A stretch of 64,000 nucleotides of DNA from assembly GCF_014839805.1 (NCBI RefSeq), contig NC_051141.1:15198777-15262776 (forward strand), in the 5' to 3' direction. A program made the translations under genes and the position numbers. The notes below the pieces were generated by a model that ran no database searches, was not told the DNA's origin, and saw nothing but the letters and a program-made list of their open reading frames with translations. Positions 11,557 through 25,009 of the stretch are shown piece by piece. The stretch comes from Manduca sexta (Eukaryota; Arthropoda; Insecta; Lepidoptera; Sphingidae). The stretch's first letter is position 1. Each line of letters opens with the position of its first letter.

Positions 11557-12047
11557 CAGTGGCGAAGCGTCCATACAACCCGTTTCCTACCGGCATCCCT
11601 GTTAGGTTTATTTACGTTTGTCTTAGTTTTTGTTTTCTGTTAAATTGGCCTCGATATGTTATATAAGCGGCGATAGCCTAGTTGGGTGTGGAACGGACTG
11701 CCAAGACGAATGTCCGCAGGATCAAATCTCAAGGGCACACGCCTCTGACTTTTCTAAAAAAAAAAATCATGTGTGTATTCTTTGTGAATTTATCGTTCAC
11801 TTTAACGGTGAAGGAAAACATCGAGAGGAATCCTGCACATCTGAGAAGTTCTCTATAGGAATTTTGAAGGTGTGTGTAGTCTACCAATCCGCACTAGGCC
11901 AGCGTGGTGAAATAAGGCCTAATCCCTCTCAGTAGTAGAGTAGGCCCGTGCTCAGCAGTGGGCAAGTATATAATACAGGGCTGATATTATTATGTTATAT
12001 AAGGCAATTACGTTGTCCACGGCTTACCTTTTAAAAAAAATAATCTG
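11557..12047 (-). mobile_element. hAT-like MITE, copy 2, split by a SINE
   Basis: The left end is CAGTGGCGAAGCGTC, and the body matches the copy at 8070 (shared words around TTAGGTTTATTTACGTTT and AAATTGGCC). It is flanked by perfect 8-bp copies of ATGCATAC at 11549-11556 and 12048-12055. Subtracting the SINE at 11668-11991 and its duplicated target leaves about 155 bp. The right inverted repeat (CGCCACTG) is absent although the target duplication is intact, which is odd. Confidence 0.65.
11668..11991 (+). repeat. tRNA-headed SINE family B, copy 1 (nested)
   Basis: It starts CGGCGATAGCCTAGTTGGG (A-box-like) with a B-box-like GGATCAAATCTC and ends in a TGATATTATTAT tail. A perfect 12-bp duplication, ATGTTATATAAG, flanks it (11656-11667 and 11992-12003). 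It lies inside the MITE at 11557 and is therefore the younger insertion. Related copies are at 14560, 25345, 35478, 59725 and 62050. Confidence 0.85.
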
Positions 12048-14559
12048 ATGCATACCACTTGTTTACGTATTATCAAAAAGAGCGAGTTTACCTTTATTCA
12101 CATATGACACACAAGGTTTTTAGCGAAGGAGTATTTGCACCCTCCGATGACGTTTTGGTCAAAATATTACTAAGTGCATATAATAAACTTAAAGGACGAA
12201 TAAACTCATTTTATATTTGTACTTATGAGAGAATCTAGAAGCTATTTAAATTTTGATATGTACATTTTTGAATCGATCTATCTAATACTGATTGAAACTA
12301 TTATTCAAAGCTCCAACACTACATATAAACACTATATCTGCTATAAATCTCTGAGGAGTTGGGTAACCCGCAGTCTAATTGATGCTGCAGCGTAGCTCCT
12401 AGCGCCCGCAGCTCTAGATTGCCGCGTCTTAGGCACGCCACCGAAGGGACATTACATTATATTTCAAACAATCCGATCTGTGATAGTTCGACATTTCCTA
12501 TCCATTCGGACATTAGCTGAACTTCAAACGGCTGAATAGCTCCTAAAAATTATAATTAAAAACCACGTCGATCTCGTCAGCTTTCAGCCCAAAATCAGCC
12601 CATTGTTCGGGAGATAAGATGCCACAAATAGACATAAAGCAATACACACCTTAAACTAAGAAAACTCCTTTTTGCGTCGCGGTCTCAAAAACAATCGTAT
12701 ATCCAGCCAATGAGTCAACCAGAATGATTTTCTTTTAACTATTCTCCAATGCATTCATACAAAGTATTTTTTATTGACAAAGGAATAAAAATGCTAATCC
12801 TTTTAAAACAGTTTACTGTCTTTTGGATTTTTACGGCGATTTTACTCTACTATGTTTCCTTTTTGCCGTCGACTTTTTTTATTGATTTATTTTTGTTGAC
12901 GGCTCACACTATATTTTTCTCTTTTTGTGGTATTGTAAGGCTCTTTGTTTTTCACTCTGCATTTGTGATATTGCATATGAAATTACCTCAGATTAATAAC
13001 TAAAATAATTATAATTTAGTAAAGAGTACATTTGTTTTATCTCTATGGTATATATGGTTATAGACAAAAAATATTGATTCCATTTGATAAGGAACTTAAA
13101 TTCCAATTTCCATTCATAAGGTCTTTAAAAAAGGTATATATTAGCTTAATTAAATTATCAAACAAACTTGACCCCCAACTAGAGTTGTTGTAATCTGCTG
13201 CCTCCAAATACAAATACCAACATCACACAAGTCAACAGAATATAGAGAAAACTCCTTTTATTATGTTAAAATTTTGATGTTAAAAATACCAACAAGATAA
13301 GATTTTTTTTAATTCAAATAACATTCGAAGCAGTCTTGCTCGACATTATCAGAGTACTGCAGGCGTTGGTCCTACAGCTTAGTACAAAACCCGGCCACCG
13401 CACTTCTGTCGGTTTTAATAATCCAGCACACTCGTGTCAACCAACAATTCAAATCGATTTTTAGATTATGGCTGCATCATTGACAGATAATTATTAGACA
13501 AAAATTTAAATTACGAAAAAATAAGTGTTCTAATTTATTTATTTATTTAATATTCACTCAATAAAATCTCTAAAACTAAAAAAAAGGGTTACAATAAGCA
13601 TTTTCAAGTCTATAGGCTGAGTATCAATCAGATGTAAGTTATACGCATATGTTTATCCAATATACTAATCAATTTCTATGCAACTCTACTGAATCGCTCC
13701 AGTGTTTTATCGACTGACTTTTAACATAGACGAAGCCGGGAGCAATACGTAGTAACCAAATAAATTCCATCAGTACCCATCGACCGACATACAGAATAGT
13801 TGTGTCCTGGATTCAAAGCTGATTGTTGAAGGAGACAGGATCGCGTGCCAAAAAACGGGTTAATATGTGTGTCAATGGTCTACAGTGCGAGGACCGTCCC
13901 GCCAAATTAGGGCGCATTCTGGTTTTAGTGTATTTCACATTGTAAGCGACAACACCGGGTCTGTTACAACACGTCTCTATTCTACCTTGTAATGGATTTT
14001 AAAAAATATTTTAATTTATCTAAAATAACAATTATTATAATCGTAGAAGTATTACGTAGCCCCAATTTAATGTGTACAATACATTCCAAAATTATGTATG
14101 CATTAGAAAGTAAAAAAACGTAATTAAATATGAAACGTCTATATATTGACAACCCAAAGGCTACGTTGTCGCTATATCAACATAATTATACAATACACAT
14201 ACAGTCATTTGGGGCTGATCGTATTCCAATAAAATGGCTGGGATTTTTTTCGTCACAAGGGCGGCGACACGCTAACCAGGTTGACATTGATACTTGACAC
14301 ACTTTACCTGTAGCCACCAATAACTGTCGAACAGTGCAGTCGGTACGATACACCACAATATTTACATTATTTTCAGTTCAAAGTGAGACATTTTTATAAT
14401 AAAATTTCATGTCACGTGATCATTTGATTTTACATTAACATAGAAACATACAACGCCATCGAAATGCTAGATGTCTGCCCACATCCCGAGCGCCATCTAG
14501 AGCTTACCATTTTCACGTTCATTATCACCATAAATTATACTAGCTTAGTATTATATACT

Positions 14560-14804
14560 TACTGTCCCACTCCTGGGCACGGGCTTCCTCAGCTACTGAG
14601 AGGTTTAGACTTTAGTCCATCGCGCTGGCCTAGTGCGGATTGGCAGACCTTTTTTCCACTTTTTTTTCACCGTTAAAGCAAACAATAACTCACATAGAAT
14701 ACACTCATCATTTTAAACAAATCAGAAATGTGTGTCCTTGGGTTTTGAATGTGCGGACATTCGTCTCGGCAGTCCGTTCTACTTCCAACTAGGCTTTCGC
14801 CGCA
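14560..14804 (-). repeat. SINE family B, copy 2 (minus strand)
   Basis: Read in reverse, this runs from the tRNA-like head (GCGGCGAAAGCCTAGTTGG at 14804 downward) through the CGAATGTCCGCA block to the CTCAGTAGCTGAGGAAGCCCG tail region. An internal portion around ACGGTGAAAAAAAAG is degraded. No clear target duplication was found. It lies in the first nwk intron of the window. Confidence 0.75.
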
Positions 14805-16528
14805 TATCACCTCATCCTAACAATCTTACAATTCTGTTGAATTACTTTGTCCTATCTAACAAAACTGATTAATTTTAATAATATCAGTGAGCATTAGCAG
14901 GCTTCCTTTCTGTCGTACCATTCACCCGGGACGATTAAATAATGTTCGACTTTTTTTTTATTGTTTCTTGCCCCTTGTTTTCGATATCGAACTAATGTTT
15001 AATAGGTAATAAAATCTTAGAGATATCTGTGTAATGTATTTTTTTTAACATTCCACAACTGAACCGATTCTATCAAGTGATAGCCTTATAACTGAGACTG
15101 CAACAGATTGGCTTACGCCAATCTATATTACAGTAACCACCGTCTACCTAAGCTTAAATCCGTACCAAAGCCGATGTACAATCGAGTATAAAGGGCCCGG
15201 ACGGCTTACTTCTGGCCGTCAATACACTATCTCTCGTTGGCCGACAGTAGTGTTACACAATACAGACTACACTGACCTACCATCTAATCACTCTATTGTC
15301 TATTCACTTGGCCTTATTAAAAGGCGAAAACCAACTCATTGAATACATTCGTACCGAACCTAATTCCCATTAAATTATCTATCGATACAGAATAGCGTAA
15401 GGTCGAATAAGCATCGTACATTATATCAAACTATATTGACTGTAATTCATATACAAAAGCCTTCAATGTAAACGACTAAGTATCTTACTTCGATCCCTCT
15501 ACCTCTAAAAGCGCCATGCATTCAAGCGTACGTGGTTTTTGGCATTGATTACCTTTAATATGTCATTATATTGTTGTAAAGCCACTTTAATTTCGTCCAA
15601 AAATACGATATTAGCTGAGACGCTGGCAAAATATAATCAGAATCTTACGATTCTCGCCTTTTAATAAACTCAAATGATACCTTAAGTCACAGCATGTGAC
15701 GGATTTTGACAAATAAGTTTTGTTTATTAAACAACGCCGAATCAGTCGACAACACGCTCTTAAGTGGCAACTTAAGCTTTGTCTATTAAATTATTCAATT
15801 CATCAAATCACTACTTGGGAACTTATTCAAAGGTGAAATTGATCTAAAAATGTGGCTCTAGATTATTAAAGATTTTAATTTCGTAAGTCACTCGGCTCTA
15901 GCCTTTTGGATTAATACGAAATCAAATTAAAATTCACATTCACGGCATAGCTGAATGTCGTTCTCATTGTAGCATTTTTATTAAAAGTTTAAATTCCTGT
16001 ACGCTCGCTGTGATCTCCATTTGAAGTGAAAAATACCTGACGGTGGAATTCTCGATCGGAAATTATACAATATATTAACAAGACTAGCCATAACTGTGAG
16101 ATATGAATAAATTCTTTTACGATTGTCGTAGTAGAGTTTTACAGCGCACCGAAAGAAATTTGATAAGAACGAAATAAGCGTTTCTTTACATGCTTTTCTG
16201 TCGTATAACATACAGTTTGGATCTAATGTTTTTCTAGCTAATTAATCTACCAGAAATGACAATTATCTAAATGACAATTTAATAAAAATACCTTTATCAC
16301 TGTAGGTTAAATATAAATGGATGAATGATGAATTTAATAAAAAAAAAAGAAGTAGGTTCTCAACTCGATTTACATTTTTTTTTATGTTTGTTACATCAGA
16401 ACTCAATCATCTATTAACCGATTTGGATTTTTTTTATTTAGAACGATGTACATTCAAATTAATCGCATAGTTAGTTAAATTGGTCCAGTAGTTTGGTTTT
16501 TAAAGCATAATAATATTTTTGCTAACAG

Positions 16529-16665
16529 TGCACCGATTGCCTGGCGCAAGCGCACAAGGAGTTGCAAATGACTGTCGTGGAAGTTGATAAGAACAAGAAG
16601 CTGTACTTCGATGAGGAGCACACCGCTCATGACGTGCGAGACAAGGCCAAGGACATCGAGGAGAA
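16529..16665 (+). CDS. nwk exon 2 (F-BAR)
   Basis: The acceptor GCTAACAG ends at 16528 and donor GTAAGT starts at 16666. It gives 45 codons plus AA (residues 49-93): it starts [20 protein letters not shown] and runs to KAKDIEE. The acidic and basic helix continues the F-BAR coiled coil; the last two bases make the Lys at the next junction. Confidence 0.88.
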
Positions 16666-18335
16666 GTAAGTTAACCTACAGAAAACATTCACTCACTCAT
16701 TAATGATTTATTTACCTAGTCTGTGGTGGCGTCCGGCACTTCTCTGTATCTTGTTGTGCTTAGCTACTTTGTAGTACACCAATTCTGACTAAGGAAAATC
16801 TAAAAGTCTTGGTTGTTAGTTTATTTTTATGTACATTTTATTTAAATTTATTTGAAGTATACCAAAAATAACGCCTTCTTCTGCGTTTTCTGAAATAAAC
16901 GTTCAATTACTTACTAGTTGCCACAAAAGTGTCACTCGAAGGACAAAGTCACAACACAAAATTGGAATTAAAAATATATATATGAAAAAATATCAAAATG
17001 CCGTGTTCAAGTATTAAAATAATGTATAATGAAAACATTATTTTGAAAATGGCATTTATTAATTTCAGAACCATTTTTATAAAATGCTCCAAATTTTGCA
17101 CTTGCAATGACGTGGGGTTTTCTTGTCTCAGTGTTAGAGAATTGAATTGATTTTACCGTTTATAATATAAAGTAGCAGTCTTATACGGTAGTCATATTTA
17201 TTTATGGGAACTCAAAGAATGCTCTTCCTAATCCAACTGATTCGTTTAAGGCCAGCAACATTCATATTTTTCTTCAATTGTGGCTATTTAAAAATGTGGG
17301 TACTACTTATTGGTTGAGCCACATACTTATTTTCTAGCTTATGACATAATATAAAAAATAATAATACATTAAAAACCTATCCCTCTTAATAGCAAAATTA
17401 GACCGTAGTTAGTAGTGATCAGTTTATTAACACGATCCATTTATAAACATAATGATGATGATGGCATCGATGAAATATTTTTAAACTTTGAATAGTCCAA
17501 AATCCACAATGAACGTCACTTTCAAAATGTCTGAATAATAGGTAAAAAGCATTGCAGTTTCTGGCGCGGTTTTGTTTCATTCAATAACGAGCGTGAACTT
17601 CCAAAAAATAAAACATTTCTCTTTTACGCCCTAAATGTTGCGTTTACATGTGAACGATTTATTGACACGTCGAATAAAAGTCCGTCATATTTTTATTAAA
17701 CAACACAGTAACAATTTTTGATTCAAAATATCCGTAATATAGTAGTAGACAGTGTATAAAATAGTTACGTCACATTTTACTCCTTATCGAATTTTCTAGC
17801 TACGAATATTCTTATAAAATTTTTCAACGGGAAAGTTATTCTTAAACTCGACGCCCGGGATTGCTCCGGTGCATTTTTCTAAGAAAGTGTTCGGTATTGC
17901 TTTGCAAATGTGTTTAAGCGTTCAATTTACCCGGCAGGAAAATATATGGATATAAACGCGAATTGAAGGCTTCCTCATCTGTTAAACTTTGCACTTATTT
18001 TTGTTTGTTTGAATTCTCCGATTGCTCCTTTATGTTTATTCTAAGTTTTTGTTTAAAATATAAATACGTGTCAAATCACACAGCACCTCATTTTTTACGT
18101 CGGTTAATAAATATTATGCAAGCAATATATACGATAATTTAAACAAGGATTTTAAACTAACAATACAACAATAACAGCCAATATAAAAAAAAATAATTAC
18201 AGAGATAAATGAAAAAAGGAATTAAAACACATATATACGTACAAAGTAGCATTCAATCGTGATCTATAAAAACCTAAATACATAACATTGATGTTTATCT
18301 ATCACTCAAATTCTCATGAGCACCATGTTTAAAAG
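16666..18335. other. nwk intron (1.7 kb)
   Basis: AT-rich, with no recognised exon or repeat apart from short A/T runs. Confidence 0.5.
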
Positions 18336-18489
18336 GTTGAAAAAGAAGAAGGGCTCGTTCTTCCAATCGATCACTTCGCTGCAGAAGAATAGCGCGAAGG
18401 TGTCTTCGCGCCGTGACCAGCTCGAGGAGAAGTCCACCGGCGCCAGAAACGACTATCTGCTGAGCATCGCCGCTGCTAATGCTCACCAG
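18336..18489 (+). CDS. nwk exon 3 (F-BAR), two possible in-frame acceptors
   Basis: Using the acceptor ending at 18335 (TTTAAAAG), one base completes Lys and 51 codons follow (residues 94-145): [20 protein letters not shown] through [17 protein letters not shown]. The donor GTATTG follows at 18490. A second AG at 18319-18320 would start the exon at 18321 in the same frame and replace the junction Lys by Asn-Thr-Met-Phe-Lys-Arg, five residues more. I prefer the shorter form because EEK-LKKKKG reads naturally and GAG is a poor acceptor, but neither site has a strong pyrimidine tract. Confidence 0.8.
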
Positions 18490-19685
18490 GTATTGTATCT
18501 TAGACTTTTTCAAAACATACTTGTCAAGTTAAGTACCTAATAGATCTTAAAATTTAAAAATAAATGCTTTAAAGAATATGACAAGAAAGGTTTTATATAA
18601 ACATATTAAAGCCACAGCGGTTCAAAATTATTGATCCAATAATACCATCATCTTAATAGTTTATAAAACGTTTTAATTATCTTTTGGTTTATAGCGATAA
18701 TTATAATTAAATACTCCTTATTGGTACAAATGTTGCGTATGCATCGGGTTTTGCAGTGAAATCTTCTTTTTTATTAATATCCGGTATTGTTCAAATCAAT
18801 AGTATTCAACAAAATAAATAAAAGGACATTTAAATGCTCGCTATATTTTCCGAAGTTCGAAATGTTTCCAAGAAAGTATTTTTATATCAATATTAATGCA
18901 CCGCTGAATGGAATCCGCTGTATGCAGACTTATTTTGCTGGCTTCAGCTCACCGATTAAAATCTTTATACTTCTATATACCTGGATCATGTTTCTAATGA
19001 CTTTAGTTTTTAAAGATTGTCTGAAATTTAACTTAAAATTTGATACATTTATTTTAAAACAGTGTCAAACGATATACGTGTTGCAAATTCTCCTAGCCCA
19101 TATTACAGATTGCTAGACCACAGGTAGTAACCTAAAGGCGGTCGCTTCAAGCTATTCCGTGCTAAAATAAAGCTCATTATTGGAGTCAATCCCTTTGACG
19201 TGCACCAAAAACAACACGACAACGTCCAACGCAGGATACAGGCTTTGTGCAATCAAACGTGCATTTAATCGCACGCCCATTCATTGTAAACTCGCCTCCA
19301 CACGTCACTGCATGCAAATTTGTTGGTCATTTACTCAAATGAGATGCAACGCCACTGACACGGTCGGTAATAAAACTCTAATGTAATCATTGCAATGACA
19401 TTGAACTCGCCTTTGAATGCAGCGATCACAAACAGCATATCCCTGAAATGACCTCTTGCTATGAGATAAAATCCTTATAAAAAAACTTTCTTACATATAT
19501 CTTGGATTAATACCGGTCTATGAAACTAGCGTATTCAATCTCAGCTTCAAAATAAATATTTTTATCACTAATACCATCGGAATTGTGTCAGAATATCCTG
19601 CGTAATTAGATGTTGTATACATACATGGTAAGTTTAATTAGGGTTTCAATTACCTGTTAGATTAATGAATGCATTTATTCAACAG

Positions 19686-19913
19686 AACCGCTACTTCCTC
19701 GTGGAGCTGCAAGCGTGTCTTCATGGCATGGAAGCAGCCGTGTACGAGAAGGTTTCTGAGTTCTTGACTCTCATGGGCCGCACTGAGCTGTTGACTTGCT
19801 CTGCCACCCAGCATTCGTTCGGCAAGATCCGCGACCAAGCCCAACAACTGACCAGAGAGTACAACTTGCAATGCGTTTACTTGTACTACCCCGTCTTGAA
19901 ACAACACATCCAG
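19686..19913 (+). CDS. nwk exon 4 (F-BAR)
   Basis: Acceptor TTCAACAG ends at 19685 and donor GTTAGT begins at 19914. There are 76 complete codons (residues 146-221), phase 0 at both ends, including [20 protein letters not shown] and ending [12 protein letters not shown]. This is the F-BAR segment spanning the long helices that shape the membrane-binding dimer. The open frame runs on past the donor to about 19985, but the donor and the next in-frame exon mark the true end. Confidence 0.88.
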
Positions 19914-22389
19914 GTTAGTAGACGTACTTACAATGGATTCGAATTATCGCTGCAACTTGAAATGAATTGTGCACTATTGTATTAGAGTAAAATTTGTGTT
20001 GTTGAATTGAAATGTAATTTAAGGTAGGATAGTTACATAACATTTTTGTTTTTAATATCCTCTGTTTTATTAGTTTTCGTCTTTTAATAATGATATTAAA
20101 TGAACTACGTTGTGCATTCATTTGGAAACTACATTTCTTGTAACATATTTCTAAATGAACCTCAAATATCGTGAGATTAGATTACGTAACAGTACGGTGA
20201 AATAAGATGATAACAAAGATTTACTAAGATTTACTGTATCTGTTCGCGGCGTTACGTGAGATATAAATATTGTATAAGAACATTGTTGAACTTTTGAGAC
20301 AGTACGTCGCTTGCCTATAGAATTGTTCATTGATTTTTTTTACAAAATATGTGGAACTTTACGAACTGTATATACCATTAAAATGCATTGGAATAATTTA
20401 AAAAAGTGGACTCTGTTAGGTTACAATAGCAGTTTTGTTATATTAAGAAGAATCCTTATAAAATATTGTTAATTACATAGTAACAATAATAATTCTCATT
20501 TCTAATTTACCATATATTGAAGATATGAATTTAAATGTACAATTCCCAATTAAACTAACAGAATTGCAAGACACTTTCACTGTATACTTAGAACTTAAAT
20601 TAATTTCCTGTTTTGTAAATAATATAATGTGCAAACATTTTATGAAAGTTTTCCGTTAAATTTAACGATTTATTGAAAGTATTGAGATATTGTTATAAAT
20701 ACTTTGTTGCTTGGAATAAATATTAAATAAAATGAATTATGAAGGAATTAGGGTATAATGTGTTGCATCTTACTAATCAATATGGTAGATTTTAGAATTA
20801 AATATTGTTCGTAATTTACAATCACTTGTGTTGACAGTTCAAATCGTCTATTAATATGTTACTAATTTGAATTTAATTATATATTTATCATTAATAAACG
20901 AGCGGGCAAGAAATCTACTTAATTTTTGCTTTATATCTTGCAAAATCTTGATGTCTCGCAACCATTGTGAAGCATTAAAACGAATTGTTTTATAGTAAGT
21001 TACACATATGAGTCTGGGGTACGTATTCAAAATATATAAATGCATTGGTACTCCGTCATACGAACTCTTTCCAGGTGTCATGATTGATCGTGACGTCACA
21101 ATTGAAGGTTAATTTCTACAATTGAAGCTGCATGTTGACAAATGGGTTTCATTGTATTCTTAGCAACGCATGTATTTTGATGGATCACATTGGATCACAT
21201 GTTCATATTCGAGCTAACCGAATATTGAGAATTGTTATGAATGACTGAATCAGTTTACGTTAAAGATTCAAATGTTCTTCAATCCACCTTAGAAACAGTT
21301 TTCTTTCGACTGCATCGGTGGCATAGTTGCTATGCGTATGCGGTACATGTCCAACTACACACTTTAGTCCTGGGTACAAAACCCGGGACGGACCAAAAAT
21401 AATAGTGACTGGGTTTTTCTACCTTCTTTAGTCAATTAATGCTCGAATTGAGGAAGTTGCCGGTGTACTACCCTCGTGCCCTGGAAAGCACAAATCGTTG
21501 GTTAACTTAAAGCGCCGTCCGTCCGGACTACGAGTGTGAAGGAACAGAATACACCTATGTATTGCGCACACACCTGTGCACTATAATATCTCCTGGCTGT
21601 TCCCCGTTAAAATTGATAGCCGTAATTTGAGGAATTCAGCGATACACGATCAATTATGAAAATAGTAACAAAAACTTAACACTCTCTCGATACTCGATAA
21701 TGGTTATTATTCTGTTATGAAAGGTTACTTAAATATGCAATATCAAACCACTTTATTCAGCAGTTTGAAATAAATACACACACTTCTACGCACACCTCTG
21801 AGGGCTGGGTGACATTCATGGCGTTTCATCGTTATTACGTATGAATAAGCGTAGTCTAGTTTTTTTTTTACTGAATTCACGAGTTAATGTCCAATTGAAT
21901 ATACGATTTACATATGGGCACATCTCATATGTAATATCTACATGTATATCGAGAAATGTATATACAATAACGAATAACAGCAAAATTTCTGTAGTTTTTT
22001 ATTGCTAATTGAACCCCAATTTTAAACCCAAAAGTATTTTTTAAACTAGTTTAGAAAATTTCCATTTCCTTAACATTTAAGGAAATCATTTTATGCATTG
22101 CAAGATCTTCTCGATATTATCCATCCTTTACCAAACTAAATTAACAATTCAAGATATTTCGTTTGTGAATCTATTGTCATCGATTTCTCGCTCGGTTAAT
22201 TAAAACATCTAAATTTAGGCCTCAGTGACGCATAAGAATTGCTAAGAACAATCAATATATATACTATACAATAGAGTCTAGAATAAATTTAAATGTTTAT
22301 ATAATTAAAAATATTTGGCATGAATCGTTTGCTGTAAAATCAACCCAAACAATCCATTATGTATTATTCAATAATCATCTTCGATACAG
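19914..22389. other. nwk intron (2.5 kb) with a SINE
   Basis: It contains the family A SINE near 21308-21645. Otherwise it is AT-rich and no exon was recognised. Confidence 0.5.
21308..21645 (+). repeat. tRNA-headed SINE family A, copy
   Basis: It begins CGACTGCATCGGTGGCATAG with the same A-box-like word as the copy at 858. The B-box-like part is diverged (GGGTACAAAACCCGGGACGG). The downstream body (TGCGCACACACCTGTGCACT) matches the 858 and 62110 copies. The tail is decayed and no flanking duplication was identified. Confidence 0.65.
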
Positions 22390-22575
22390 TATGAGTTCGA
22401 GCCATGCGACAACGACCCAATCGAGATGGTCACCATCGAGCACGATGCTGTTGCCACCACGCTTGCGCAGGAGTCGCGCCGCTGGGCCACTCGCGTCGTC
22501 CGCGAGACCGCGCTCGTCCGCGATGCTACGCGCAAACTGCATCTGTATCAGGCCATGCGTGACGCCGGACAAAAG
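22390..22575 (+). CDS. nwk exon 5 (F-BAR end)
   Basis: Acceptor CGATACAG ends at 22389; donor GTTAAT begins at 22576. There are 62 codons, phase 0 at both ends (residues 222-283): YEFEPCDNDPIEMVTIEHDA, then a helix rich in Arg and Ala with RRWATRVVRETALVRDATRK. The YEFEPCDNDPI start is characteristic of the C-terminal part of FCHSD/Nwk F-BAR domains. Its codons are GC-rich compared with the surrounding introns. Confidence 0.88.
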
Positions 22576-23067
22576 GTTAATAGCTGTGTTAGATCTTAGG
22601 AGCTAAGCGATCGTTGCGTTGCGAATGATTGCTGTCACAAATGTTTTGGGAATAACTAATAATTTGTATTGTGCCCGATGGAATTGCAATTTTCATTACA
22701 AATCATGAACTTGCACGATCTACCCCTTAGGCAGTAGTGGCCGAAAGTTTGTACTCATTCTTTCTGGTGACGACCTAAAAGGGTTAATTTGCAAAGTTCT
22801 ATGTCAATTCACAGCTATGCTATGTAAGGAATCGCTGTGGTAAATTGTATAATTCTAGAGGCATTGATTTATGCTATGCGGTTTTCAGTATTAAGAATAT
22901 CATTATGAGTTTGGTAATCGAATAAACAAAATTTTCTAACCTGACGCAGCTATAAATGAATTTGGCAATAATTGTATTCTTCAATTATGTAATTTGCGTT
23001 GTCAAAACTATCGATAAACAATTAACATATGAAACTAACCTCTTCTGAAGGATAGATTTTTACACAG

Positions 23068-23304
23068 GTGGATCCAAATGACCCGAACGGTCCTGATCTG
23101 GAGGTGCGTATGGACGAGCTGCGTGCCAACATCCGTCGCTCGGAGACATCCAAGGCCAAGTACGAGGCTCGCTTGGAGTGCTTGAAAGCCAGCGGTGCTC
23201 CCGTCGATGAGTGGCTGAAGGAGATCGATTTGCTTGCGGTGCAGGAGACCCTGCCTCGTAGCAGCAGCCTGCTCAGCGTGAGAACTGATGCTTCTGGAGC
23301 TGCT
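23068..23304 (+). CDS. nwk exon 6 (F-BAR C-terminal extension)
   Basis: Acceptor TTACACAG ends at 23067; donor GTAAGT begins at 23305. There are 79 codons, phase 0 at both ends (residues 284-362), beginning [20 protein letters not shown] and ending with [15 protein letters not shown]. The helical Glu/Arg/Lys-rich piece corresponds to the extension that follows the F-BAR core in this family and helps regulate it by contact with the SH3 domains (family knowledge). Confidence 0.88.
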
Positions 23305-23618
23305 GTAAGTGACTTTAACCTGGACAATTAGAGATTATAAGATCTAGATCTCATAGCCCTTGTTAACGGTGAAAGAAAAAGTACTAAAAAGTTAAGCAGA
23401 CGTCGATTAGAACCTAATCAAATTGCACTTATTCCGTATGTAAGAAGATTCAGATTGGCGCATCGGGGTGCGTTCATAATAATTAATTTTACAATTTTCT
23501 AGCAAGATAATAATTGCGGTTTAATTTGACTCTACGAGTTTAAACGACGGTAGCCATGAAAAAACTTCGAAACTTATTGAATTCTATGAATTATTCCCTC
23601 AACAAATTTGTTTATCAG

Positions 23619-23763
23619 GACCAGCCAAGCTCGGACTCATTCTACGACAGCGACAACACTGAAGGCGAGGCGGGTACTTCTGCCGGCGCCTCTGCCTCAG
23701 GAGGCCATCAACGCACCACCTCCGGCTCTCAGAACGAAGACGAGCATGATGAAGATGTTGACA
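23619..23763 (+). CDS. nwk exon 7 (acidic Ser/Gly linker)
   Basis: Acceptor TTTATCAG ends at 23618 and donor GTAAGT begins at 23764; the preceding intron is only 314 bp. It gives 48 codons plus one base (residues 363-410): DQPSSDSFYDSDNTEGEAG, a short Ala/Ser/Gly run and the acidic EDEHDEDVD. It is a low-complexity linker between F-BAR and SH3a with no fold evident. Confidence 0.85.
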
Positions 23764-25009
23764 GTAAGTGGCACTAAAGATTTACAGAAACCCAAGGCGC
23801 CTCGCAGAAAATGCCGACTTGTCGCTGATTACATTACGCTAGCAGTTGTTAAAATAGCTAAATCAACTAAGAGCGCCTTCAAATTAATCGGTTAAAACCA
23901 ATGTAAATATAAAGTAAAAGTGCACTAAAAAGCTACGAAACTTCGAAAGAATAGAATTTAAAACAAGTTATGTATCAAAACAAAAAATATGCTTTGGACT
24001 TCTTCAGCTTTACGTAACAAAAAATATCTTAAATTAATTGAAAACATAATATATGCACAAAGCATACCTAAATTTCCGATATTATTAATTATCGCACACA
24101 CACAACCAGACATATTTAATTAGTATCTGTGACTTCGTTTGTACAAATATAATTAATCCTCGCAGAAACTATTACATTAGCTAATTATTATCTAATAACA
24201 ATTCATATCACCATTTAATTAGCTGGCATTTAGGACACCGAATACGTCTATACAGACGTTGTACGCCGTGTATACGTATAATTACAAATTTGTAATTAGA
24301 ATACTGCTTAATTAATAGGTTACGAGAATTGATATGGTGAGATTTTCGATGTTATGAACGATCACAAATACAATATCGGGCTCTTATAGTGTAAGCAGTA
24401 CCTTTAAGTAATAAAATGAAAATTAATGAACCGACTATAATTTTAATGAAATGTTCATAATTAAATCTTGTAGAAACGTTGAAAAAGTTACAGTGAATTA
24501 TTATACACTTGAAGAAATGTGGATGATGGCCATACGAAACAATACTTACCTAGGAATTTTATTATCATAAATTGCAATACAGAATGTATGAAATATCAAA
24601 GTATTACAGTGTAAATTATCAAACACGAGGAACATCGGAAATAATGCAATGTGGATACATTATCTTATGATTTAAAAATAGAATTATAACTTAATCTGCA
24701 TAACCCATTGTTGGTCTATGTTACACTAATTAACTATCTAATTCATTGTTAATTGTAACAAGCTTATATGATATTAAATTTTAACATAATCACCGTGGAT
24801 TGGTTCCCAAACTTTGTTAATTTTGGTGAAACAACTGTAATCCCAAATTGTAGTAGAAACTCTGTTTACGACGATAGGGATTTGCTATAAATTAATTAGC
24901 GGAAATAGTGTTCGATACTTCGATTACCTGAATTTAGAAATTGGTTACTAATATTGAAAACATTACCGGCCAATACTTTGTGTTTGAGTACAGTTAGTTT
25001 ATTGGTTTT

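Larger units (their letters stand above)
10425..16528. other. nwk intron (6.1 kb) with inserted elements
   Basis: This intron holds the hAT-like MITE at 11557 with a SINE inside it and a minus-strand SINE at 14560-14804. A somewhat GC-richer unassigned patch lies at 13800-13990, and there are no supported exons. The hydrophobic ORF at 12749-13003 sits in AT-rich sequence and looks like chance. Confidence 0.6.

Noticed and set aside
12749..13003. 84-residue very hydrophobic ORF
   Set aside because: Phe, Ile and Leu enrichment comes from T-rich sequence; no recognisable family, splice or promoter context.
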